A stretch of 64,000 nt of DNA, taken from DATBLE01 sp963734065 (GTDB taxonomy: Bacteria > Actinomycetota > Thermoleophilia > Gaiellales > Gaiellaceae). The stretch covers positions 1 to 64,000 of the forward strand of contig CAVTFN010000004.1 of NCBI GenBank assembly GCA_963734065.1, read 5' to 3'. Positions within the stretch are counted from its first letter, which is position 1; the number at the start of each line of letters is the position of its first letter. Below, piece after piece: positions 1-8,578 of the stretch. A program made the translations under genes and the position numbers. Under the pieces are notes generated by a model. That model made no database searches. It saw only the letters and a program-made list of their open reading frames with translations, and was not told the DNA's origin.

Positions 1-350
1 TGAAGTACACCGAGGAGGGCGACGCGATCGAGCTGCGGGCGATCTCGGACGCTGAGTCACTCACGATCCAGGTCGCAGACGGCGGCTGCGGGGTACCCCC
101 GGCGGCACTCGATCGCATCTTCGAGCGCTTTGGACGCGCCGACGAGGCACGCGCCCGGACAGACGGGGGCGTCGGGCTCGGTTTGTCCATCGCCGCCGCG
201 ATCGCGAAAGCGCATGGCGGCACTTGCACAGTCGAATCGAGTCACGGCGGAACGGTCTTTGCGCTCAGCCTGCCCGCGTTTCAACCGGAAGCACAGCTGC
301 CACCAGTTTCATCCGCACCGGTTCTCGCGGAGCTTCCAGCGGTGACCTAG
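1..350 (+). CDS. Sensor histidine kinase, C-terminal ATP-binding end (partial)
   Basis: The gene enters from the left edge, reading codons from base 3, and stops at TAG 348-350. What remains is the catalytic HATPase_c part: a G1 box (VADGGCGVP), an F box (IFERFGR) and a G2 box (GVGLGLSIAAAIAKAHGG), then the final strand GTVFALSLP. A proline-rich tail of about 25 residues follows. Kinases of this type phosphorylate a conserved His and pass the phosphate to a response regulator. The His-containing dimerisation domain, the N box and any sensor domain lie outside the window. No response regulator lies on this side, so the partner is unknown. Confidence 0.85.
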   Translation, partial: KYTEEGDAIELRAISDAESLTIQVADGGCGVPPAALDRIFERFGRADEARARTDGGVGLGLSIAAAIAKAHGGTCTVESSHGGTVFALSLPAFQPEAQLPPVSSAPVLAELPAVT

Positions 351-379
351 AGAGCACTGAACTCCTTACAGGTTCGCTG

Positions 380-505
380 ATGTCCCTAGAGGAGCACGAA
401 CGGCGACCAGCGCTCCAAGCGCATAGCGCCCTCGCAGCTTTGGTGATCGGAACTGCGCTGGTCGTCGAGGGAGCGCGAGTTTGGCTACGGCACCGGTTCG
501 GCTGA
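380..505 (+). CDS. Possible small single-pass membrane protein, 41 aa
   Basis: An ATG-initiated frame of 41 codons starts 29 bases after the kinase stop. It has a charged N-terminus (EEHERR) followed by one hydrophobic stretch (ALAALVIGTALVVEGARVW) and a basic end, the profile of a one-helix membrane peptide. There is no strong Shine-Dalgarno sequence and I recognise no family. It could be a chance open frame in GC-rich DNA. The following bases up to about 674 hold nothing I can call. Confidence 0.3.
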   Translation: MSLEEHERRPALQAHSALAALVIGTALVVEGARVWLRHRFG

Positions 506-674
506 GCAGCGGAGCCACGGTCTGAGTCCCACGGCCGGAGTCCCAACTTTCGGGAGGGGTTCTCCCCTTCGGGGGTGGTACAGCGTTTCCCCGAGCATCT
601 CCCCCTCACTCGCTGGCTGTAAATCCCGCGCAGTCGCGCGCTGGGAGTCTGACCCGCGTGACGGGCCGCATGGA

Positions 675-1378
675 ATGCTTCGCAGCGTCGTGCTGCTTCC
701 GACTCGACTCGACCCCGTCCTCGGCTCCGCCGTCGACACGTGGGCGACGGTCGCCGTGGCCATCGGCACGATCGGAACGGTCGTCTATGCGCTGTTTCGG
801 GATTATTTCGTCACTGCGCGTCGTCGCCCGAGGCTGGATCTTCGCTTCGACCGCACCGGAAACGATCAGGTCATCATCGGGACCGAGGGCGGATCCGACG
901 CAGCGTGCGCCCGGTTGCGGGTGGCGAACCAACCGGGCAAGGACACGGCGGACGACGTCGTCGTGAGGGTCACCGAGCTTCGGCGGCTCGGGGATCCGGA
1001 GACGGGGACGGCCGAGACGAGACCGATCGGGCTCCCGTTGACCTGGTCGGGATCGAGCCCGCCCTGACGGTGGCCTCGGTGCATCCTGGCTCCGAGCGCC
1101 ATGTCGATCTCCTGCACGTCGACTGGCCCGCCGGTGACGAGCTGGAGATAGCGCGAACATGGCCAGATCATGCGCAGCTTCGACTCGACCTCAGTCCGAG
1201 ACCCGCGGGGAGCCGCGACCTGCTCGATGCCGGCAGATACGAGATCGCGGTCGAGGTCCGCGCCCGGAACGCCGATGCGATCGGCTACGCCATCTCGGTC
1301 GGCTGGGACGTCAAGTGGTCAGGGAGAGACGCGATGTGGGACCATCTCAGTGTGGAGCCACCGCGGAAGGTTCGATGA
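675..1378 (+). CDS. Membrane-anchored hypothetical protein, frameshifted
   Basis: The N-terminal part has one membrane helix (TWATVAVAIGTIGTVVYALF) and then a soluble domain beginning RRPRLDLRFDR. The frame breaks near 1050-1055, where a lost G in a GGG run would join LTWSG to IEPALTVASVHPGSERHVDLLHVDW in the next frame. Read across, it gives about 234 residues ending at 1378. The layout resembles widespread uncharacterised bacterial proteins with an N-terminal helix and a beta-rich cytoplasmic domain; no function is known to me. It lies 34 bases before the MOSC fusion gene, on the same strand. Confidence 0.55.
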
Positions 1379-1412
1379 ACCTCTGCGCAACCGCCGCCAG
1401 GGACGCGCGGGC

Positions 1413-3198
1413 ATGAGCTCGGCGAGTCCGCGGGCCGACCGGGTCGGCACCTTGCTGTCCGTCAACGTCGGCATGCCGAAGGACGTGCCGTGGCAGGGGA
1501 AGACCGTCTTCACCGGCGTCTTCAAGGACCCGGTCGACCGGCCCGCGCCGGGTGCGCAGGCTCAACGTCGACGGCGACGGCCAGGGCGATCTCGCCGGGC
1601 ACGGCGGCGAGCAGCGCGCCGTGTTCGTCTACCAGATCGACTCGTACCGCTACTGGGAGCGCGAGCTCGGACGCGAGCGACTTCGTCTACGGGCAGTTCG
1701 GCGAGAACTTCACCGTCGAGGGGCTGGGCGACGACGAGGTCTGCATCGGCGACCGCTACCGGATCGGCACCGCCGTCTTCGAGGTCACCCAGCCCCGCGT
1801 CACCTGCTACCGCGTCGGGATCCGCATGAACGACCCGCGCATCCCCGCCCTGCTCGTCTCCCACCGCCGCCCCGGCTTCTACTTCCGCGTGCTCGAGGAG
1901 GGCGAGGTGCAGGCGGGAGACGAGATCGTCAAGCTCGCCTCCGGCCCGGAGCAGATGACGGTCGCCGAGGTCGACGCGCTCCTCTACCTGCCCGGGCACC
2001 CGCGCCAGCAGCTCCTCCGAGCGCTGCGGATCCCCGCCCTCAGCCCCGGCTGGCAGGCGTCGTTCCGCGCCCTGCTCGACGGAGAGCCCGGCAGCGGCAA
2101 CGCCGGCCTCGACGGCAGCGAGCCCGCCGCCGGCCTGGCCCGGCTTCCGCCGGCTGACCGTCGCCGGCGATCGACCGCGAGAGCGACTCGGTGATCTCGA
2201 TCCGCCTCGAGGATCCCGACGGCGCACCGCTCCCGCCCGCGCGGCCCGGGCAGTACCTGACGCTGCGCATCCAGCCCGACGGCGAGCAGCGGTCGGTGCT
2301 CCGCAACTACTCCCTCTCCGGGCCGCCCGACGCCGGCTACTACCGGATCACCGTCAAGCGCGAGCACGACGGCGCCGCCAGCGGCTATCTGCACACCCGC
2401 CTCGCGTCGGCGACCAGCTCGACGATCGCCGCGCCGCGCGGCACCTTCATCCTCGACCGCGACCGACGCGCCGGTGCTGCTGATCAGCGCCGGCATCGGC
2501 GCCACGCCGGTCCTCGCCATGCTCCACGCGCTGGCGGAGGAGCACTCCGAGCGGGAGATCTGGTGGCTGCACGGCGCGCGCAGCAGCCGCGACCACGCCT
2601 TCGCCGCCGAGGCCCGCGCGCTCCTCGCCTCGCTCCCGAACGTCCACACCCACGTCTGCTACAGCCGCCCCGGCCCGGACGACGTCGAAGGCCGCGACTT
2701 CGACAGCGCCGGGCCGTCTCACCGCGTCGCTGCTCGCCGAGCTCGAGCCGCCGCGCGACGCCGAGGCATACCTCTGCGGCCCGGCGGCGTTCATGGAGGA
2801 GATCAGCGCCGGCCTGGCCGCGATCGGCCTCGACGCCTCGCGCATCCACACCGAGCCGTTCGGGCCCGCACCCGGTCTGACGCCCGGCATCGCAGCAACG
2901 CCGGCGCGGGCGCCCCACCCACCGGCCGGCGAACCCGGGAGCGGCCCGACGATCGAGTTCGCCCGCAGCAACCTCGCCGTCCCCTGGAGCGAGCGACTAC
3001 GCGAGCCTGCTCGAGCTCGCCGAGGCCTGCGACGTGCCCGTCCGCTGGTCGTGCCGCACCGGCGTCTGCCACAACTGCGAGACGACGCTCATCGCCGGCG
3101 ACCTCGACTACAACCCCGACCCGGTCGAGCCGCCCGCCGACGGCAGCGCGCTCATCTGCTGCTCGCAGCCGCGCGACGACGTCGTGCTCGATCTGTGA
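1413..3198 (+). CDS. MOSC - flavin reductase - 2Fe2S ferredoxin fusion, multiply frameshifted
   Basis: Read through several single-base shifts (near 1548, 1671, 2169, 2405, 2424 and 2452, then near 2717 and 2990) this is one protein of about 590 residues. The order is a MOSC domain (LNVDGDGQGDLAGHGGEQRA, then YGQFGENFTVEGL), a ferredoxin-NADP reductase module (NYSLSGPP for FAD, LLISAGIGATPVLAML for NAD(P)) and a C-terminal 2Fe2S domain (CRTGVCHNCETTL). MOSC domains bind or move sulfur from molybdenum-cofactor chemistry; the other two modules form an electron-transfer chain from NAD(P)H. Start ATG 1413 gives the MOSC opening VGTLLSVNVGMPKDVPW. The physiological substrate cannot be told. The same domain order is known in actinobacterial proteins named 'MOSC and FAD-binding oxidoreductase'. 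Confidence 0.85.
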
Positions 3199-3219
3199 GG
3201 GCTGGAAGACGTCGGCAGC

Positions 3220-3897
3220 TCACATGGAGAAGCCGGAGACTGCGTCGCCGATCAGCTTCGCGCCGATGAGGAGGAGGAGCACGGCCATGATCACCGCGTT
3301 GTGGCGCGCCAGCCAGCTCGTGAGCGCATCCAGCAGCTCGCCTGACCGGTCCCCGAGCGCGACGGAAAGTACGAGTGGAGTCAGCACGCCGACGGAGGCG
3401 ATGAGAACGAAGACGGCCAGGACTGCGACCTGCTGACTCGCCGGGAGCCCCACCTCCGCGATCTCGGCGGCCGCCGCCGCCACGAGCAGGACGTTCTTCG
3501 GGTTGAGCGCGGAGAGAGCGAACCCGGCCCCGGCGGCCTTCGCGATGGTGAAATCGCCGATCGTGCGCATCCAGGCGGGCGTCGGCGTCTCTTCGCCGCC
3601 GCCGGGACGGCCCCGCCACTGCTTGACCGCAGCCGCCAGGAGAAGCAGGCCGAGGCAGAGGAGCAGCACGTTCACCCACGTGGCGGGCTCGCCGGAGTCG
3701 CTCCCGTCGAAGACGCCGCCGAGCAGGAGCACGATCGCGCCGACCGCGGCGAGCCCGGCGCACCAGGCGAGAACGTAGGCCAGGCCTTTCGCCCGGCCTC
3801 GATCGGACCCGATCAGGAGTACGACGGCGATGATCGGCACCGGAAAGATCGCGATCGCGACCGCCAGCGGCAGGACGTTCCCGAGCGCCTGTCCCAT
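3220..3897 (-). CDS. GAP-family (Sap/LysE-like) membrane protein
   Basis: This 225-residue protein has about six hydrophobic helices and the family opening LPLAVAIAIFPVPIIAVVLL, followed later by ALNPKNVLLVAAAAAEIAE, a signature of the GAP/SfLAP group. In mycobacteria, members take part in moving glycolipids to the cell surface (peptidoglycolipid- and sulfolipid-addressing proteins); elsewhere their substrate is unknown. It faces the MOSC fusion tail to tail with 21 bases between, and has no obvious operon partner. A role in lipid or small-molecule export is inferred from the family only. Confidence 0.75.
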   Translation of the reverse strand: MGQALGNVLPLAVAIAIFPVPIIAVVLLIGSDRGRAKGLAYVLAWCAGLAAVGAIVLLLGGVFDGSDSGEPATWVNVLLLCLGLLLLAAAVKQWRGRPGGGEETPTPAWMRTIGDFTIAKAAGAGFALSALNPKNVLLVAAAAAEIAEVGLPASQQVAVLAVFVLIASVGVLTPLVLSVALGDRSGELLDALTSWLARHNAVIMAVLLLLIGAKLIGDAVSGFSM

Positions 3898-4012
3898 ACT
3901 CTCCGGCGCTACCCCGCGGCAAACGGGCGGAGTTCGGTTCCTGCAGTCATCCGAGCGAGGCTACTGGACGACATGGCCGGACTACCGCTGCGCAGGTCGA
4001 CCCCGGATCGGT

Positions 4013-4474
4013 CTACTGCGTCGCCGCAGCGGCAGCGCCGGGCCCCGGGACGCTCTCGACCTGGTCCTCGTCGAGGATGTTCCCTGCCCCCACGGGCACG
4101 AACGCGACGACGACCGGCTTCCGGTCGGACTTGCGGCGGAGGAGCCGGGGCGGTTGCTCGCTCAGGTACGCGTCGCCCCACTGGCGGAGGCCGGTGAGCG
4201 CGAGCCTGAGCTCTCGTCCCTTCTCGGTCAGGTGGTATTCGTCCCGAGGCGGCCGGTCGCTGTAGCGACGCCGCTCGAGGATGCCCTCGTCGACGAGTCG
4301 GTTGAGCCTGTCGGCGAGGACGTTGCGTGCGATCCCGAGGCTCTGCTGGAACTGGTCGAACCGGGTGAGGCCGAGAAACGCGTCGCGGACGATCAGGAGC
4401 GTCCACCGCTCGCCGACGATCTCGAGCGCCCGCGCGATCGAGCAGTCCTGGTCCTCGTAGCGGCGGCCGAGCAT
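4013..4474 (-). CDS. HxlR-family winged-helix regulator
   Basis: The 153-residue protein opens with the HxlR signature: CSIARALEIVGERWTLLIVR, then FDQFQQSLGIARNVLADRL (recognition helix) and DEYHLTEKGREL (wing). These small MarR-related repressors bind palindromic sites and often respond to small molecules through an N-terminal Cys; Cys11 (DQDCSIA) is present. It is divergent from the MFS pump beginning at 4534, and the 60 bases between hold AGTTG/CAACT repeats. Control of the pump and of itself is the natural inference. The C-terminal tail is Ala-rich. Confidence 0.88.
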   Translation of the reverse strand: MLGRRYEDQDCSIARALEIVGERWTLLIVRDAFLGLTRFDQFQQSLGIARNVLADRLNRLVDEGILERRRYSDRPPRDEYHLTEKGRELRLALTGLRQWGDAYLSEQPPRLLRRKSDRKPVVVAFVPVGAGNILDEDQVESVPGPGAAAAATQ

Positions 4475-4494
4475 GCGGCCACGATAGCAGTATG

Positions 4495-4553
4495 AGTTGC
4501 GTCAAACAACTTTCTGTGCCATACTCTCTGCAAATGGGTAGCGTGATGCAACT
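4495..4553. promoter_or_regulatory. Divergent promoter with candidate HxlR operator
   Basis: An inverted repeat AGTTG (4495-4499) and CAACT (4507-4511) is followed by another CAACT at 4549-4553. For the MFS gene, a -35-like TTGCGT (4497-4502) and -10-like CATACT (4520-4525) sit 17 bases apart, so the inverted repeat overlaps the -35. Transcription would begin about 4532, almost at ATG 4534, giving a nearly leaderless message. The pairing of motif and regulator is inferred from position. Confidence 0.45.
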
Positions 4554-5787
4554 CACAGCACTGGCGACCGGACGCTCGCGCCGGTGGACGCTGCCCGACC
4601 GTGTCGCCTACGGCGTGGCCGCCTCGGTGATCGGGCTCGGGCTCTTCGCGTCGGTGACGCCGTCGCCGCTCTACCACACCTACAGCGTGCTCTGGCACTT
4701 CTCGCCGCTGACCCTGACCCTGATCTACGCGACCTACGCGCTGGGTGTGCTCGCCTCCTTGCTGGTCGCGGGCCGCGTCTCGGACGACGTCGGGCGCCGG
4801 CCCGTCCTCCTGGCGTCGCTGGCGATCCTGATGGCCTCCAGCGTCCTCTACGTGTTCGCCGACTCGGCGGCATGGCTCTTCGCCGCACGCGGCGTGCAGG
4901 GTCTCGCGACCGGGGCGGCGCTCAGCGCGGCGAGCGCGGCGCTGCTCGACCTCCACCCGCGCCGCGACCCGGCCGGCGTCGGCCTCACGAACGCAATCGC
5001 GTCGGTGACCGGCCTCGGACTGGGCATCCTGGTCTCGTCGTCGCTCGTGCAGCTCGGATCCGCGCCCCGGGTACTGCCCTACGTCGTCCTGCTCGTCATG
5101 TTCTCGCTGGCCGCGACCGGAACCTTCCTGATGCGGGAGCCGGTGACCGAGCGCAGGCCCTTCCGCCTGACCATCGAGCGTCCGAGCGTGCCGACAGCAG
5201 TCCGGCGCCCGTTCCTGCTCGCCGCGCTGGCCGTGCTCTCGTCATGGTCGATCGGTGCCCTCTTCTTCTCTCTCGGGCCGCAACTGGCGGCCCAGCTGTT
5301 CGAGACCAACAACGTGATCGCGGACGGAAGCGGCATCGTCCTGCTCACGGCCGCGGCCGGGGTCGCACAGGTGCTCACGGTCCGCACCCCCGCCTGGATC
5401 GCAGCCGGCGCCGGCTCGATCGCGCTGGCGGCCGGGATGGGGCTCATCGTGCTCGCCGCCGCCGCCGGCTCCGGCACCGCCTATCTGACCGGCTCGATTC
5501 TCGGCGGGGCAGGCTTCGGCGCCGCCTTCCTCGGCGGCCTCCGGGCCCTGGTCACCGCGATCCCGCCCACCCATCGCGCCTCGGTCATGTCGGCCTTCTA
5601 CATCGCCGCCTACGCCTCGCTGTCGATCCCGGCCGTCCTCGCCGGTGTCGCGGTCGGCCACGTCGGCCTCGAGACCACCTTCGAGATCTTCGGCACCGTC
5701 GTCGCGGCGATCGCCCTCCTGGTCGCCTTCCAGGCGCGGCGCACGCGTCCGACCGGCGGGCCGACGAGCAGCACGGCACCGGCCTGA
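4534..5787 (+). CDS. MFS drug-type efflux transporter
   Basis: About 417 residues with roughly 12 hydrophobic helices. The cytoplasmic loop between helices 2 and 3 carries the MFS A motif as GRVSDDVGRRPVLLAS, and the helix-4/5 region has ARGVQGLATGAALSAASAALLDL, which resembles motif C-type antiporters. Such proteins expel small hydrophobic compounds in exchange for protons. I chose ATG 4534 because the promoter signals end just before it; ATG 4546 in the same frame is an alternative. It lies divergent from an HxlR regulator, which suggests an inducible efflux pair. Confidence 0.85.
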   Translation: MGSVMQLTALATGRSRRWTLPDRVAYGVAASVIGLGLFASVTPSPLYHTYSVLWHFSPLTLTLIYATYALGVLASLLVAGRVSDDVGRRPVLLASLAILMASSVLYVFADSAAWLFAARGVQGLATGAALSAASAALLDLHPRRDPAGVGLTNAIASVTGLGLGILVSSSLVQLGSAPRVLPYVVLLVMFSLAATGTFLMREPVTERRPFRLTIERPSVPTAVRRPFLLAALAVLSSWSIGALFFSLGPQLAAQLFETNNVIADGSGIVLLTAAAGVAQVLTVRTPAWIAAGAGSIALAAGMGLIVLAAAAGSGTAYLTGSILGGAGFGAAFLGGLRALVTAIPPTHRASVMSAFYIAAYASLSIPAVLAGVAVGHVGLETTFEIFGTVVAAIALLVAFQARRTRPTGGPTSSTAPA

Positions 5788-5795
5788 GACGCGCA

Positions 5796-5825
5796 GAGGG
5801 CGCCGCGCAAGCCAGCGGCGCCCTC
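5796..5825. terminator. Bidirectional terminator hairpin
   Basis: A perfect 10-base stem, GAGGGCGCCG (5796-5805) with CGGCGCCCTC (5816-5825), and a 10-base loop. It sits between the ends of two convergent genes, so it can serve both. No long T-run follows. Confidence 0.7.
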
Positions 5826-5846
5826 TCGGCAGTCGTGCGCCGGACG

Positions 5847-6515
5847 TCAGGCGTCGCAGCCGCTGGGCTGGGAGGCGTCCGGGTTGAGGCAGAGCGGGCC
5901 GAGGCCCGTGGTTGCGTCGGGCACGCTGATCATCGCCAGCGGTCCGGCCTGGTGCTCGCCGTTGAACGGCGTCGGCTTGGTGACGTCGAAGTTGCACAGG
6001 GCGGCGTCGTTCGGGTTGTTGAACCAGAAGCCGACGTGGAACGTGTTGATCGGATTCACGGGCGACTCGTCGAGGTTCACGCCGAAGATCTGGTCCGCCA
6101 GGATGGTCTGGATCTTCACGCTGCCGCTCCCGTGGCCGTCTGCCTGCACGTCGGACTGGTACCACGCGAGGCCGAAGCTCGGCGCGGGGCTGATCGGCTT
6201 GCCCTGTGCGTCGAGCGTGCTGCGCTGCACGGTGAACAGGTCGAACGCGAGGTTCGGCTTGATGTTGTGCAGATGCAGGGTCAGCCGGTCGTTCAGGTCG
6301 CCCTTCTGGACGTCGACGCTCGCGGTCGGCGGCCGGGACGGATCGCCCGGGTACCTTGCGAGACAGTTGACGAACTTGGGATTCGCGACGAGGTCGAAGC
6401 TCGTCTTGGTGTTGCCGCTCGCGGCGTAGGCGGCGACGGCGGACATCGCCGCGACCACGAGTCCGGCCGCGAGGACGGCGATCAGCGGGCGTCTGTTGCG
6501 GATCCTGCGGGACAT
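5847..6515 (-). CDS. Secreted hypothetical protein with signal peptide
   Basis: The protein of 222 residues begins MSRRIRNRRPLIAVLAAG and continues through a hydrophobic run to a cleavage-like AYAASG, a Sec signal peptide. I prefer the start at 6515 because AAAGGAG lies seven bases before it; an in-frame upstream ATG lacks such a site. The mature part is rich in beta-type residues, has three Cys (NCLARY, LCNFDV, LCLNPD plus a C-terminal GCDA) and a HVGFWFNNP stretch. I do not recognise the family. It ends at a terminator shared with the MFS gene. Confidence 0.65.
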   Translation of the reverse strand: MSRRIRNRRPLIAVLAAGLVVAAMSAVAAYAASGNTKTSFDLVANPKFVNCLARYPGDPSRPPTASVDVQKGDLNDRLTLHLHNIKPNLAFDLFTVQRSTLDAQGKPISPAPSFGLAWYQSDVQADGHGSGSVKIQTILADQIFGVNLDESPVNPINTFHVGFWFNNPNDAALCNFDVTKPTPFNGEHQAGPLAMISVPDATTGLGPLCLNPDASQPSGCDA

Positions 6516-6646
6516 CGGTGCTCCTTTCGATCGTTGAGCTGTCCTCTCCAGGGACACCGACGACACGGATCTATTCCCACCGATCTACCGGCCTGCCTTC
6601 TATGCTCGTCGTGCAACACGCAAGGCAATCCGGGGGGAGCGTTCCG

Positions 6647-7144
6647 ATGGCGCGTCGGCTCGACACGGCCACGCTCGGCGATCACCTCGATCGGCTCTAC
6701 CGAGCAGCCTGGGCGCTCACGGGGTCGCGCGAGGAAGCAGAGGACCTGGTGCAAGACACCTATGCCCGCGTGCTGGCGAAGCCTCGCTTTCTCCGTCGCG
6801 AGGACGACCTGGGCTATCTGCTCCGCGTGCTGCGGAACACGTTCCTGAACACGAAGCGCACCGAGCAACGCCGTCCGCGCACTCAGGCGATGGCCGAGGG
6901 GTTCGAGCCCGTCGAGGAGCGCGTCTCGACGCGTCCGGACCGCGCACTCGAAGCGAAGGAGGTCTTCGAGGCCGTGGCTGCGCTCGCCGACGACTTCCGG
7001 GACGTGGTCGTCGCCGTCGACGTCGTCGGGCTCTCCTACGCGGAGGCGGCCGGTGCACTCCGTCTCCCGCAGGGAACCGTGATGAGCCGCCTCTATCGCG
7101 GCCGGCAACAGGTTGCGCGCCGGCTCGGGGAGACGGCCTCCTAG
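6647..7144 (+). CDS. ECF-type RNA polymerase sigma factor
   Basis: A 165-residue sigma-70 family protein without regions 1 and 3. Region 2 is seen in LYRAAWALTGSREEAEDLVQ and the core-binding/-10 recognition segment after it; region 4 in LSYAEAAGALRLPQGTVMSR, the -35 binding helix-turn-helix. Start ATG 6647 follows a GGGGGGAG purine run. Its gene converges on the anti-sigma-like gene at 7141-7920, sharing the last four bases, which is unusual because such pairs are usually co-transcribed. Confidence 0.88.
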   Translation: MARRLDTATLGDHLDRLYRAAWALTGSREEAEDLVQDTYARVLAKPRFLRREDDLGYLLRVLRNTFLNTKRTEQRRPRTQAMAEGFEPVEERVSTRPDRALEAKEVFEAVAALADDFRDVVVAVDVVGLSYAEAAGALRLPQGTVMSRLYRGRQQVARRLGETAS

Positions 7145-7920
7145 AAGGGAACGGTGCCCTTGCCCTTCCAGGCCGCCAGCTTGGCGAGCGTGGCGAGGTC
7201 GACGTCGGAGCCGGACAGGATGCAGGTTCGGCCGAGCCGGTCCCACGTCACGACCGTGCGGCCGTCGACCGTCAGCACGCGGAGCTCCGTGCCTTCCCGG
7301 TCGAGTCGGCTCGAGCCCTTCGGCGTCCTCAGCGAGTCACCGGCCACGATCGTGTAGGCGATCCTGCGGCCGGCCTTCTCGTAGAAGACCGTGGCCGCGC
7401 TCCGTCCTCCGATCGTGTCCGTGCGCACGCCGGTGGCCTTCCAGCCGAACTTCTTCGCCCAGTGCGGAAACGGCACGCCTTCGACCGCGAGATCGAGCAG
7501 CGTCGGGCTCACTGCCGGCGGCGGCGGCGCCGTCGCAGGCCGCGTGGCGAGCACTGCCCCCTCCGCAACGGTCGGGCCGCCGGGAACGTTCGACGGCAGG
7601 ACGAGCGCGAGCACGAGCGCGACCGCGGCGACGACGGCGACGGCCGCCCCTCCGTAGGCAAACCTGCGCCGGCGGCCGGCCGCGGCCCGTGGCCGACGCT
7701 GCGCGTCGATCTGCTCCCGGAGACGCATGGGAGCCTCGACGCCGACGGCCGCGTCGCGGACGAGCTCGTGCGCCTCACGTTGCTCGTTCAGGCGGACGGT
7801 GAGCTCGGGCGAGCTCTCGGCCAGAGCCTCGACTGCGGCCCGGCGCTCCGGAGAGAGGGAGCCGTCGGCCAGCGCAGCCAGCTCCTCCTCGCGCGGCTCG
7901 CTCTCAGAACGGGGTCGCAT
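7141..7920 (-). CDS. Probable membrane anti-sigma factor
   Basis: The 259-residue protein has an N-terminal cytoplasmic helical region (EEELAALADGSLSPERR, then RLNEQREAHELVRDA) like the anti-sigma domain of actinobacterial ECF partners, but without the Cys/His zinc ligands. A single membrane helix (AVAVVAAVALVLALVLP) follows near residues 87-105, and then an exported beta-rich domain ending TCILSGSDVDLATLAKLAAW. ATG 7920 is chosen because GGAGAAG precedes it; ATG 7938 is possible. It likely holds the neighbouring ECF sigma factor inactive until an extracytoplasmic signal arrives. That pairing is inferred from adjacency. Confidence 0.7.
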   Translation of the reverse strand: MRPRSESEPREEELAALADGSLSPERRAAVEALAESSPELTVRLNEQREAHELVRDAAVGVEAPMRLREQIDAQRRPRAAAGRRRRFAYGGAAVAVVAAVALVLALVLPSNVPGGPTVAEGAVLATRPATAPPPPAVSPTLLDLAVEGVPFPHWAKKFGWKATGVRTDTIGGRSAATVFYEKAGRRIAYTIVAGDSLRTPKGSSRLDREGTELRVLTVDGRTVVTWDRLGRTCILSGSDVDLATLAKLAAWKGKGTVPF

Positions 7921-8179
7921 CAGGCTTCTCCAAGCCATGGTAGCCGGAGCCAAGGGTGTGATCTTCAGCGGGGTGAGAAGGCGGATTCTTCTACCAAGGA
8001 CACCGAAAGGCCACCGCGTATTCCCGCGGTCGACACCTGCTAGCTCAGGGGAACCGACAGGTCGACGGACCGGCGTCTCCGGCGTGGCCGTGCGTGCGCG
8101 GGCTCGGGGCTGCGCTGGACATCGCCTTTCGGCTCCGCCCTCCCCGCGCCTGGACCGAGGCTCGTATCCTGCACGACGG

Positions 8180-8572
8180 ATGCCGATCTCACGGCGGGTC
8201 GCGCGCTTCAACAAGCACGTGACGAACCATGTCACGGGCCCTTTCGCGCGTTGGCTGCCGGGCTTTGCGATCGTGACGCACGTCGGGCGTCGCTCCGGCA
8301 CCGTCTACCACACGCCGGTGAACGTCTTCCGCGACGGCAACCGCTACGTGTTCGCGCTCACGTACGGGGCCGACAGCGACTGGGTTCGCAACGTCGTCGC
8401 CGCGGGCCGCTGCGAGATCCGGACCAGGGGGAGGACGGTGCGGCTCGTCGCCCCGGAGCTCTCCACCGACCCGACACGCCGGCCGGTGCCGATCCCCGCC
8501 CGCTGGATCCTGGGGCTGATCGACGTCGAGGAGTTCCTGGCGTTGCGCCGGGCGGCAGACGAGGTGCCCTGA
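8180..8572 (+). CDS. F420-dependent DDN-family nitroreductase-like protein
   Basis: This 130-residue protein is the short split-barrel type of the deazaflavin-dependent nitroreductase (DDN) family: GRRSGTVYHTPVNVFRDGNR, then VFALTYGADSDWVRNVVAAG and a C-terminal helix. In mycobacteria members use reduced F420 on nitroimidazoles and quinones; the true substrates of most are unknown. It stands alone, seven bases from the convergent GFA gene. The 240 bases upstream show nothing clear. Confidence 0.82.
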   Translation: MPISRRVARFNKHVTNHVTGPFARWLPGFAIVTHVGRRSGTVYHTPVNVFRDGNRYVFALTYGADSDWVRNVVAAGRCEIRTRGRTVRLVAPELSTDPTRRPVPIPARWILGLIDVEEFLALRRAADEVP

Positions 8573-8578
8573 GGGCGG

